Origin: Poa pratensis
Taxonomy: Eukaryota > Streptophyta > Magnoliopsida > Poales > Poaceae
Assembly: GCA_947311845.1 (NCBI GenBank)
Contig: CAMZMU010000027.1
Location: 50,293,601-50,357,600 of the forward strand
Reading direction: 5' to 3'
DNA length: 64,000 nt
Made by a program: the position numbers and the translations under genes. A model generated the notes under the pieces. The model saw nothing but the letters and a program-made list of their open reading frames with translations. It had not been told where the DNA came from and searched no databases. This document shows positions 47,622 through 58,132 of this stretch, in pieces; within the stretch, counting starts at the first letter, position 1, and each line of letters starts with the position of its first letter.

Positions 47622-48582
47622 GACGGCGGCGGCGCTTGTGGTGGCGGTGGCGGCGGCCGCTTGGGTCGGCGCGTGGGACGGATGAACTTTTTTGCCCTCG
47701 GACCGCCGGGCAGGCCCCGCGGATTTCGCTTAGCGAGGCATCGGTCGGATTGACCGGATGGGCTTCGGTTGGGCTCGGGCGGCAGCCCAGCAAGAGTTCG
47801 TTGTTTGATGATAGGAGTCCGCGGATGTCGGAAATGAGTTGTAGCCTTCCATGGTTTGGCGGCCCATCACCAAGCACCACAATGGGGAGTTTATTCCACT
47901 CAAAATGCCCTAAAACAACTTCCACTAAAATAATATGGGGGTTTACTACTCAATTGCCACCCCTTTATCAAAAGAAGTCTTGCCATCCCTCGTCTTTTCA
48001 GGTGGAAACCCTAAATTGCTTTGTGTCGTATCCTCCTTGGAGGTGTCATCTTGGGACTGTGAGGCGGCGGAAGAGCAGTGTTGTGGCGGCATGTTATTTA
48101 GGGGCGGTGTGTTGTCGTGTTTGGTTGGAGGACTTTTTCGGCTCTTGTTGTCCTTCCACACGTGGTCCTTGTTCATCGGCCACTTCGCAACCTCAAGCCT
48201 AGGGTTTCCTTCTCATGCGGCAGCGACTCGGTTGCGGTGTCGAGATAACGGACTTAGTAAATTTTTGGCTTTTCATGGTGGCTCGGTTGCCATGCCTTCT
48301 TTTGGCGGTCTATGTGATAAAGCTTGTGTGTTGTTGGGTGGTCGGTGCAGCAGGCTCGTTGTCCGTGGGTAGCTCGTGTGAAGTGGTGATTGTGCTCGAT
48401 GTTCCCTTCTTTTATGAAAATATTGTTACTACCTCTGTGTTTTGATGGATAAAATATCATATCATGATATTGAAATATTGTATATATTGAAAAGGTCTAG
48501 TATTAGTCTAAATATGGACTTGATGCCTTTTGCTAACTAATGAACGGTGTTGTTTTATCAATAACTTCATGAACCGATATAA
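47622..48582. other. Upstream region of TRL, no second gene recognised
   Basis: The first ~200 bp upstream of the TRL start is very GC-rich (CGG-rich) and is the likely 5' UTR/promoter. Further out (47880-48460) a plus-strand frame of ~145 codons exists, but it is Cys/Leu/Gly-rich with no recognised motif. I read it as repeat-derived non-coding sequence. Confidence 0.45.
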
Positions 48583-48590
48583 CAAATAGT

Positions 48591-48688
48591 GGAACGGGAT
48601 CCTCTGACTTTGGAGGAAGTACTGCAGAGGGACGTAGCAGTGTGCTGGCCGTTCAATTCGCATCCTATGACGCTGCCGTAAACTGCAG
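48591..48688 (+). repeat. Left TIR of the MULE
   Basis: This 98-bp segment ends GCCGTAAACTGCAG. It is inverted-repeated at 61071-61128 and 61749-61788 with only a few mismatches. It begins directly after the target duplication. Confidence 0.92.
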
Positions 48689-49859
48689 TCTGGTCCTTCG
48701 AGCTCTCGGGTGGATACAGAAACAATCGGCCCATGCGGTCCAGTCTCACGCTCCTCTCGCTCTCGCGGTCTCGGCTGGGAAAAAAGGCGCGAGGATATAA
48801 GGAAAAAGGCGCGAGAACTCAGAAACCGCGCCAAAACGATCGACGGAACGCGATCGCCGGAGACGGGAGAGGAGAAGCTGTGCTGGTCGTCGATGTGAAG
48901 TAAGTCTGGAACATCTGTATTTCTCATGCTATCTCACAGGAATCCATTTAATTTCCACCACCAGATTGATTTGGAATTTGATCAAGCCTTTTTCTTTGTT
49001 CTTTCAGAAGAAGCAGCTGGTTGAAACTGATCGTGTGATTTTTGTAATGGAAGAAGCCACTGAGATGGAAGAAGAAGCAACCAGGGCGCAAGGCACTGAG
49101 ATGGAAGAAGAAGAAACCACAATGCACCATGATTCTGATCCAAATAAGTACATATTTGTCTATCTCAAATACATTCTCTTTGGCATAAGATCATCAGATT
49201 TAAGTAGGAGACGTAAAGTACGAATTTTCTTATCCACAAGTCATGTCAGATTTTCTATGCACTTGCACAAGTATAATATTCGTGTTATTTTCACATTACA
49301 GAGTTGTATTGCCTTGTTTAGTACCTCAAGTTGGCATGGAATTCAGAAGTTCAGATGAGGCTTGGGCATTTTGGCTTAACTACAGTGGGCAGAAAGGATT
49401 TGAGGTTAGAAAAAGGTATACAAACAAAAGGCCAACCGATGGCAAGGTTACATCATGTAAATTTGTTTGTGCAAATGAGGGTCTTCGATCACAAGATAAA
49501 ACGGATCACTTAACCAAGTGCCCTCGAGCTGAGACTAGAACAGATTGTGAAGTCCATATGAATCTTAAAATAGATCGAAAAAAGATGTGTCTCAAAGTGT
49601 CTGAGTTGGTTCTGGAACACAACCACACATTACATCTGCCAGAAACCTTGCACTTATTGGTGTCACGGAGGAAAATTTCAGAGTTACAAGCATTTGAAAT
49701 TGAAATGGCAGATAATGCGGGAATTGGGCCAAAAGTTGCACATGAGTTAGCTAGTCGCCGAGTTGGCGGACGACTCAATCTTAGCTTTACTCTCCTTGAC
49801 CACAAAAATTATTTGCGGACCAAGCGCCAACGAGAGATGACATATGGCCAAGCAAGTAG

Positions 49860-50813
49860 TGTCGCAGTAGTGGAACACGGGGTTTCCCTAGCGCTGCCAA
49901 AGTGGGTCCACCACCTGTGGGCCCAGCACGAAGATGGACAAGGCCAAGGCACGACGCAAGACCTGGCGGGTACCCATCCCGCCAGCCAAGGCCACCGGGT
50001 GCGAAGGACCCCCGGGTCCCCCGCACCCCGGAAGCAGATGAAGACGAGAGCCAGAGGTCCCGGCAGCTCCGGACTCCCTCTCGGGTACCCGGCCGTACAA
50101 GCTGAAGATAGGGTTTCCACCACCCTCCAGAAGATGATAGAAGAACCCAGAAGACTTGGGAAGCAAGGCGCGGGCAGGAGACACCACCTGTGGAGCGCCA
50201 GCCTTTACCCACGTCGCTTTCCCCCAAAGGGCGGGGATCTCACCAAACCGAAGAAGGATGCTTGGAGGAGGAGAGGCCACATCTCCTCCTCCACCACAGA
50301 GAGGGGTTTCTTCCCGCCAAGACCCCCTCACGCTCCTCGCATGACCTCTGTGGCATCCCCTTTATCTATAAAAGGAGGACCAAGGCATGGCGAGGAGAAG
50401 GACGAATCCAAGGCAGAAGACACGCTCGGCTGCAAGCATAGCAAGCACACCGCAGAGCTAGGCTTGGGCAGGGAAGAAAGGGAAGGTGATCTCCTCCGGG
50501 TCTGGATCTGTCCTTCTTCTTCCTCTCGCCAAAACCCTTGCTGGGTTCCTCGCCGGAGACAACCTTGTAGCCACACCATGTTGCCACCATCTATCCAGAC
50601 ATGCAGGAGTAGGGCTGTTAGCCTTCGGGCGGCCTGAACCTGGGTAGATCGCTGTGTCCTTTGGTTGCTTTCCATACACGATGAGATAGAGAGAGAGAGT
50701 GAGAGCTCGCCAGAGACCCCTCCGTGAGAGACGTTTCTAGCCTCCTTCGCGCCCTACCGAATCTACAAAGGGGGTGTACTTCACTCCCAGTGTCCGTCCT
50801 TCAAGACACGACA
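49860..50813 (+). repeat. 5' LTR of the second Gypsy-type element
   Basis: The 954-bp repeat pairs with 57172-58132. It contains a TATA box, TATAAAAG, at 50367-50374. The sequence downstream of it, rich in ACACGCTC and GCAAGCA words, is the probable R/U5 part. Confidence 0.93.
50367..50374 (+). promoter_or_regulatory. LTR TATA box
   Basis: TATAAAAG sits in a CCCCTTTATC...GGAGGACC context and is conserved in the other LTR at 57682-57689. It probably drives the sense (gag) transcript. Confidence 0.65.
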
Positions 50814-51076
50814 TCTGGCGCGCCAGTTTGGGGGTGCAAGCGCTGGTTCCGTCTGCATCTCATGCCACAACGAGTTCTTCTTCTTCATCTTCTTCAAGAT
50901 CTACGTCAAGCACTTCTTCATCGGAAGCGCAGTCATCTTCAAGATCTTCTTCCGGTACAAGGTCTACTTCAAGCTCCTCGCCTGCGACAAGATCGACGTC
51001 CGAATCTACATCGACAGCCAAGGCGAAGCCTCTTCCTGAACAAGAGAAGGGTCTTCCTCATCATCCAGCAGGCGCC

Positions 51077-51763
51077 ATGTCTGAAGCCGGCGAGATCTCA
51101 GAGCAGGCTCAGCAGCTTGCTCAGCAGAGTCGGGGGCAGAAGGAGGCCCTGGGGGCTGTCAAAGCGCTCCTCTCCTACCCACCGGACCTTTGCCAGAGTG
51201 ATCCTCACATGAAAGCTTGGTTCACCTGCGTGGAGGGGCTGCTGAATTTCTCTTTCCAGTGCCATGACCCCGCCAGCTCTGCCTCCATCAACATCACTGG
51301 CGCAGTCGAGGCCGAGAACGGCATTGCTGGGCCTGAGGTCAACGTCATCGAGTCCGACCCGTGGCCCCCGGAAGAGGAGCAGCATGAAGATCTTCGCGAC
51401 AAGCAGCCCATGGAGCAGCCTCAGGAGAACGCTAGCCAAAGCTCCAACCTCAAGCGTCGCTCCCGTGAGGACATGGAAGGCCAGACCAGTCAACACCTCA
51501 TGACCTGCTGCACCCCGTTCACGGCGTCGGTCTTTGATCTCTACCATGTGAGGCAGAAGGAAGGGGAAAAGCTGCGCCACTTCGTCTGGAGGTTCCGGGC
51601 GGTTGCGGACAGGATACCCGCCAGTGATCTCCCAGAGCCTCGCACCATCCTCATCTTCCACACGAACGTGCGTAGCGTGAAGATGCGTGTGAAGCTGTGC
51701 ACCCGGCGGATTGCAACACTGGAAGAACTGTGGGCACTTTGCGGATCGGTGCTCTCGCGCTGA
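51077..51763 (+). pseudogene. Gypsy gag remnant
   Basis: The open frame reaches back to about 50774 through a Ser/Thr-rich stretch. The ATG at 51077 starts a ~228-residue segment with QAQQLAQQ, ALLSYPPDLCQ and a gag-like C-terminal block (FDLYHVRQKEGEKLRHFVWRF, the conserved retrotransposon gag motif with LR.F..RF). It ends at TGA near 51761, before any zinc knuckle, and pol is missing. Upstream sequence up to the LTR is part of the leader. Confidence 0.75.
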
Positions 51764-52184
51764 GGAGGCCGCCGACTTCCCGATGTACGAAGTCCTTTGA
51801 GGATTGCAAAGCCATGTACCCGGAAAGAGTTGCGTTGCTGCAAGATGTACCCGGAAGCACCAAGTTGTCGTTCAAGAACTTCTATCATGAATAAAAGATA
51901 AGTTATCTCAAAAGCCGCTAATCTCATGTGAATCATGTTTTTTCTGCGGGTGAAACTAGTACAACGCATACTAGTAGCAAGCAAAGGCAAGGCTCGACCG
52001 TCATGCGAGCACTCACAGGGTATCGACTCTCCGGGGGTAGAAAGCGGTGCGAAAGACCTAATACCACCCGGGGACGTGCGTGCCATCAGAGTGAGCGGCT
52101 TTTCGGGGGGGGGGGGGTCTGTAGGGCTTGTGAGAGCATTCCTGATCAGTCAGGGCCTCATGAGTACGCTTGCAACCCGGAAGG

Positions 52185-53284
52185 TGAAAGAACATTTTGT
52201 GCATCCCCACTTGTTTTGTGTGTTAGGTGACAACCCTAGTATTGATGAATCTAATGTGTTATTAAGTGGTGCAGGAAAAACAAAAGAAACAAACTCATAG
52301 CATCAACTTAATGCATAGCAAATTGGCTGGAAACTGTCCAGGCCGGAGTCTCCGGCCTCAGGTGGCTCAGGGGCCGGAGTCTCCGGCCCCCAAGTTTTCG
52401 AGCAGAAGAGAGCAACCGGCGGCAGCCTCTGTATAGGGGTCCGGAGTAACCCCGGAGTAACCCCGGAGACTCTGCCCAGGGAGACCGGAGTCTCCGGCCT
52501 TAGGGACCGGAGTCTCCGGCCTTCCTGACCGGAGTCTCCGGTCTAAGTGGACTGCAACGGCTAGAATTTTTGGAGAGGTATAAATACCCCTCCACCTACC
52601 TCCAGCCACTTAGCTCGACCATAATTGAAGTCCACCATTAATTCAAGCTCAAGATTTGCTAGATCTCCCAATCCCTCCACCCAAACTCGTTGATCTTTGG
52701 AGGATTGAAGGAGAAGGCCCCGATCTACATCTTCACCAAGCCGTTTTTCATTCCCCCTTATTCACTTGAGGGAACACTTGCTAGGGTTTCCACTAGGAAA
52801 ACCTAGCCCATTGTTGTATTTACTTGCTTGTCTTTGTGACAGATTGTAGCTGTTTGGGAGCCCCCAATCCTTTGTAGGTTGTGCCCCAAATCGTTGTTGT
52901 AAAGGCTCCGGACTCCGCCTTGAAGGTTTCCGATAGTTGAAGTGAACCAATCCTTTGTGGTGTGGATCACCGGAGAAGAGAGTGAGGCCTTTGTGGCCGT
53001 TGAACCATTGTGTTGGTTCACACCTCTCCAACGAGATGTACTCCCCTAAAAAGGAGGAACTCGGGAATACATCCGTGTCTCCGCGTGCTTTGACTTCGGT
53101 TACCTCTATCCTTGTTTACCGCCTTACTTATATATCGTGCTTAGTTGTTAGCTTGTCATATAGGTAAATTCACCGTAGTTGCATATCTAGAGAATTTTAC
53201 CTTTTGTGTCAAGCCTAATTTGAAAAAGACTAAAATTTAGAGTAGCACCTATTCACCCCCCTAGGTGTCATACCGATCCTTTCA
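52185..53284 (+). mobile_element. Solo LTR nested in the second Gypsy-type element
   Basis: The 1100-bp unit starts TGAAAGAACATTTTGTGC and ends CCGATCCTTTCA. It is flanked by a perfect 5-bp TSD GAAGG (52180-52184 and 53285-53289). It contains a TATA box TATAAATA at 52579-52586 and, upstream of it, an array of CCGGAGTCTCCGG words. No internal region remains. Orientation was taken from the TATA box and the array lying upstream of it. Confidence 0.9.
52341..52545. repeat. Array of CCGGAGTCTCCGG interrupted palindromes
   Basis: Five copies of the 13-mer CCGGAGTCTCCGG (near 52343, 52373, 52484, 52505 and 52527) are mixed with half-sites such as CCCCGGAGTAACCCCGGAG. Each unit has 6-bp inverted arms around a single T. 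The array ends about 35 bp upstream of the TATA box, so it sits where an enhancer would be. Confidence 0.9.
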
Positions 53285-53427
53285 GAAGGTTCCTCAAGGA
53301 CGTGGAGAACAGTAATGATAAGCAAAAACGAGGAAAACACACTTGTGAAATCAAAGCAGCAAAGTCATTAAGTTCTAGGATGTTACAATAAAAATTCGAA
53401 TTGTAACACAAAGGACTAATGCAAGGT

Positions 53428-56400
53428 TCATTGTTTCTGGGCAGCAGGACGCGCAGACGATTTTCCGGGAGAAGGAGGGCGGGGATAATCTTTCTCCGCC
53501 AATACGGCAGCCTGAGCCTCCACCTCTCGGCGGGACTGCGGAGATGGGGACACACTGGCCCAGTCAGGCATGGTCGCTGACGGGTTGGCCTCCACGAATG
53601 CAGCCATCACAAAGGCCGCGGTCCGCTTGCTCACGCGGTGCTTGTCGCTCTTCAACTGGAGAGCGAGGATGTTCTTGGCGCTGTTCACCTCCTCCGACTT
53701 CTTCTTGATGAGGCCAGCTAAGATTGGCAAGATTTGGTGGTCAGGCATGAGAGCATCAGGGGCGGCTCTCTTGCGCAGTTGAGCCACCCGTGCAGACAAC
53801 CCGTCGCAGGCCTCTACGAGCAGAGCAAGACCCTCTTTGTTCGCGCCTTGAAGAGCGGACACCTCTCCTAGAGCCTGGTCGCGGGAGTCGATAAGCTGCT
53901 GGTTGTTCTCCTTCATCATCGACATCTCCTTTCCTAGTGCCTCCAGGGAGCTCTCCAGCGTAGATATCTTGCGGCTATACTCTTCAGTTTTCTTCTGCTG
54001 GGCCAGAGACTTAGCCTGCTCCTGGGTGAGCATCTCTTTGAGGCTGGTGATGGCCTGATCTTTCTCCATCAGCTGGTTTCGCGGTAATGGAGATTTTGCT
54101 TCTCCAGCTTGAGCTCCTGCTGAAGGCCGTCAGCAATGCCTCTCAGGCGTTCATTCTCTTGGTCCTGCTCGCGCTTCTTGGCGCCCAGGATAGTCATCAT
54201 CCCTTGGAAGGCAGTCTCCCGGGTACTCAGTTTTTCCTCTCTGGTCGCCAGCTCCTCCTCGCGCTGTTTCTCTGCGGCAATCCTCTCGGCTTTCTTCTCC
54301 TGGAGCCTTATCTGCAGCTTGTAGACATTCCTGGACATGCGGTCCAGCTTGTTCTTCCCGCTCATCATCTGGTTCACCGCCTCCCCAATCTTCTTCTCGA
54401 TGGCGGACTCGCGAGCATTGATGTCCTCGCCCATATGGGCTAACCCGCGACGGACGACATCCATGGCGTTCACTCCGCTGATGGTGACCTTTGAAGTGGA
54501 CCCCGAAGTGGTGTCCTCTTGGCGGCTCCCGGAAGCCAAGCTTGCTGTGATCTTCTCCAGCTCTGCTATCTCCAAGCTGGCGGTGGAATCAGTGGAGAGA
54601 TCGGTGTACGCGATAACCTCCGAACCCAGAAGAAGAGAGCCTGGGGACGGCGCGTCCATCTGGTACTCTCCGGTGTCAGGCAGCTTGTTGTCGGGGAGCT
54701 GAGGGGCAGTTTGCGCCCCAGCAACGCGCGTCGACGCACTCTTGGACACCTCTCGTCCTTCTGAAGAGTTGAGGGACGGAGTCCCAACTTGCCCGGCAGC
54801 CTCAGCACCACCGGTTGGATTTGCGTTCGCCGCGGAAGTATCTGAGGACAAGGAAGTGGTATAAAGATCTTCGAGCGTCAACATCTGGAGAAGAGCAATC
54901 AGTGGCTATTTGAGCTTACCAGCTGGTTCCACGACTGGAACCCCGGACGCCTTCTTGAGGCGGGATGGGGAAGTAACGCTCCCCACTCCGCTTCCTCGGC
55001 GTCCACCAACTTCAGCCGAAGGAGGAGTAAGCATCTCTCCTCCTCCCGCTGGATGCTCGAGGCGGTATCGAGCTCCGCGAAGTCGCGGGGCCTCTTGCGT
55101 CCCTCCGGTGACGCGCCATCCCTGCAGAGCACCAATGACAGTCGCCTCCAATTCAGAAGAAAAGTAATTGAGCCGCGAAGCTTTCAAAAGAGGGCAAGGC
55201 GAGATCTTACCCTCGTGACCATTTGTTGCTTACGCGCGAGGGCAAGTCATGCGATGCCCCGGAAGACCCTTGGGACGCCCCTGGAACGGACGCCGGCGGA
55301 ATGGAGTCGGAGGAGCTCACCATCCGTGAGGCTAAGGAGCACTCTTGGCCGTTGACCTCCATATCCGAAGGACCGCCTTCGTCGCCCTCCGGCACCAAGG
55401 GCCTTGAGTCCATAGTGGCCCTCGGGTCAGAAACCACGGGGGCGCCAGAAGCTGGGAGCAGGGGAGCCCTGCTGTCCCCTGCGTCATCGACATCATCATC
55501 ATCGTCACCATCATCGTCATCATCATCGTCGTCGTCGTCGTCATCATTGCCTTCGTCGCCCTCGTCATCGCCCTGCTCGGCGTCTTGCTCACCGTCACCG
55601 CCCTGCTCGGAGTCGTCCGCGGGCTCGTCCTCACCCTCCTCCTGTGTCTCTGAGCTCTCCTCTTCCTCGTCGGAGCCGGAAAGGGCTTTGGACCTGCGCC
55701 CCTTCACCGGAGGCACGGGGCCGTAGTCTCTCCGACCTTCAAGGCCAAGGGCGGTGAACACCGGCATCTGCTCTAGGATGGCGGCCTTATGCAGGTCCTC
55801 GCTCAGAGGAAGGACCCCGGCAGGAAGGTCGAACTGAAGGCCCGGGACGAATAACTTGGTTATGTTGTCCTCGGGCATGTCCGCATTCCTCAGGCGGGAT
55901 GGGTCACTGCGGCCCTGGTACTCCCACGAGGGATGTGGCCTCTTCTGCAAGGGGGCTATCCGATTGCGGAGGAAGTGAGCGGCGACGGTGGCGCCCGTCA
56001 CCCCCTGGCTTCTCAGCAGCCGGAAGCGCTCCACCACCTCCGTGAGGTCATCGTCTTGACCGCTGATGTAGCCCCAGGACTCCAGCTTCTCTGGGATTTC
56101 CTTCGGCTCCTCCCATTGCGGGAGGGCTTTGGGGATTCCCACCAAGAACCACCGCATCCGCCATTCCTCCCATCTGGATTTGATCCTCATAAGGGGGTAC
56201 GATAGCTTCATCCCCTGGCGAAAGCAGAACGTGACGCCACCTCCCATCCAGTTATCTGGCCCGATGCGAGGATATAGAAAGTGGCAGAACAAAGCAACTG
56301 ATGGCATCACCCCACGAAAGCTTCGCAGAAGTGAGAGAAAACCGCCAGGTCCAGAATTTCCCCTGGCGACAGGTGCAAGAGCTTCAGGCCGTAAGCCTTC

Positions 56401-56759
56401 AAGATCTCCAATAGAAAGTCAGAGAAGGGTGACACGGCTCCCATCAACATGAAGGTGTCGATGATTGGGATCTGGTCAGACGGCCATGTCTCCGCGGGAG
56501 CGAAGAACTTTGTCGCGTCGCGGGCAGGGATTTCTCCTGTCACGATGGACTGCACCACCCCGAAGTGAGAGGCTTCTCGCATCCTCTCGCCATCAGCGTA
56601 CTTGCTGGGAAACAGGGCTTGCTTCCGGCGAAGCAGCGCCTGCTCCCTCTTCAACTCCGATCTCCGGCTCTTCTTCCTGCATTTGGAGGAGGTCGGCCCC
56701 CGAATGATCGTAGCGGCGCCCTCCGGCTTCTTCCGCCCGGTGGGCTTGGTGCGAGCCAT
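53428..56759 (-). pseudogene. Antisense gene of the second Gypsy-type element: transposase_28-like plus acidic plus coiled coil
   Basis: The probable start is MARTKPTGRKK at 56759. The N-terminal part is basic, then FLLEILKAYGLKLLHLSPGEILDLAVFSHFCEAFVG (56425-56307 region, given here only to mark the domain by position) resembles the putative gypsy type transposon family. A 1-bp frameshift near 56305 is followed by an aromatic-rich block (W.EWRMRWF) and PLQKRPHPSWEYQGRSDPSR near 55900. A very acidic stretch with long Asp runs spans about 55480-55660. A GT donor lies near 55210. Downstream exons (about 55187-54900, 54884-54069, 54069-53428) encode long coiled coils (for example LESSLEALGKEMSMMKENN), with another frameshift near 54067. 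It runs antisense to the element, like the gene at 21540-26033. Function unknown. Confidence 0.75.
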
Positions 56760-57171
56760 CGGAATTGCGGCGGCGGCGCAAAGGCAAAGGATGAAGCAGA
56801 GGATGGGGAGCTGAGGATTTCTGGCGGAATGTTTCAGCAACGGAAACTAAGCCTCGGGTAAAGCTCTAAGAAAGAACCCCACGCGTCACGTCGCAGCCCC
56901 ATTACTCCGACTGGCGCGGGGATCAAGGAGACGTGCCGACTTCGGCGCTTCCCAGCCGTTGGATGCACGGCGGAGTCCAAGGCCCGCACGAATCGCAACG
57001 TTCGACGTGGCCCAGTTAACATAGCTCGGGGGCTCGCCTCTACGTCAACACGGCGGACCCCACCAAGCACTCCAAGAAGGCCAGGCGTCGGGGACCCACT
57101 TTGACCTCCTTTTTGTTCATGGCCCCGGCAGCCGCTGAAGCAAAGCCGCCGGGACCATGCCCGGGGGCTAC

Positions 57172-58132
57172 TGTCGCAACAGTGGAACACGGGGTTCCCC
57201 TAGAGCTGCCAAAGTGGGTCCACCACCTGTGGGCCCAGCACGAAGATGGACAAGGACAAGGCACGAAGCAAGACCTGGCGGGTACCCATCCCACCAGCCA
57301 TGGCCACCGGGTGCGAAGGACCCCCGGGTCCCCCGCACCCCGGAAGCCGATGAAGACCCCGAGAGCCAGAGGTCCCGGCAGCTCCGGACTCCCTCTTGGG
57401 TACCCGGTCGTACAAGCTGAAGATAGGGTTTCCACCACCCTCCAGAAGATGGTAGAAGAACCCAGAAGACTTGGGAAGCAAGGCGCGGGCAGGAGACACC
57501 ACCTGTGGAGCGCCAGCCTTTACCCACGTCGCTTTCCCCCAAAGGGCGGGGATCTCACCAAACCGAGGAAGGATGCTTGGAGGAGGAGAGGCCACGTCTC
57601 CTCCTCCACCACAGAGAGGGGTTTCTTCCCGCCAAGACCCCCTCACGCTCCTCGCATGACCTCTGTGGCATCCCCTTTATCTATAAAAGGAGGACCAAGG
57701 CATGGCGAGGAGAAGGACGAATCCAAGGCAGAAGACACGCTCGACTGCAAGCATAGCAAGCACACCGCAAAGCTAGGCTAAGGCAGGGAAGAAAGGGAAC
57801 GTGATCTCCTCCGGGTCAGGACCTGTCCTTCTTCTTCCTCTCGCCAAAACCCTTGCCGGGTTCTTCGCCGGAGACAACCTTGTAGCCACACCATGTTGCC
57901 ACCATCTATCCAGACATGCAGGAGTAGGGCTGTTAGCCTTCGGGCGGCCTGAACCTGGGTAGATCGCTGTGTCCTTTGGTTGCTTTCCATACACGACGAG
58001 ATAGAGAGGGAGAGAGAGTGAGAGCTCGTCGGAGACCCCTCCGCGAGAGACGTTTCCAGCCTCCTTCGCGCCCTACCGAATCTACAAAGGGGGTGTCCTT
58101 CACTCCCGGTGTCCGTCCTTTGAGACACGACA
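57172..58132 (+). repeat. 3' LTR of the second Gypsy-type element
   Basis: The 961-bp copy starts TGTCGCAACAGTGG directly after a purine-rich tract and ends CACGACA. It carries TATAAAAG at 57682-57689. It differs from the 5' LTR by scattered substitutions and small indels. Confidence 0.93.

Larger units (their letters stand above)
49860..58132 (+). mobile_element. Second non-autonomous Gypsy-type element with an antisense gene
   Basis: LTRs at 49860-50813 and 57172-58132 begin TGTCGCA and end CACGACA. The TSD is AGTAG (49855-49859) versus GGTAG (58133-58137), one substitution apart. Removing the element restores the MULE transposase frame exactly. A TCTGGCGCGCCAG sequence follows the left LTR at the PBS position, and CCCGGGGGCTAC precedes the right LTR as polypurine tract. 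The interior has a gag remnant on the plus strand, a nested solo LTR and a long minus-strand gene. There is no protease, RT, RNase H or integrase. By eye the LTRs differ at roughly 3%. It shares no obvious LTR similarity with the element at 19832-29944. Confidence 0.93.

Noticed and set aside
47935..48372. Plus-strand frame of 145 codons upstream of TRL
   Set aside because: No recognised domain, no splice or promoter context, and Cys/Leu/Gly-rich composition. It is probably repeat-derived.
49887..50659. Several frames of 60-148 codons in the LTRs at 49860-50813 and 57172-58132
   Set aside because: The same frames appear in both LTR copies on several strands. They are LTR sequence, not genes.
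55223..55726. Plus-strand poly-Ser frame
   Set aside because: It is the shadow of the Asp-rich stretch of the minus-strand antisense gene (GAC/GAT runs read as TCG/TCA).
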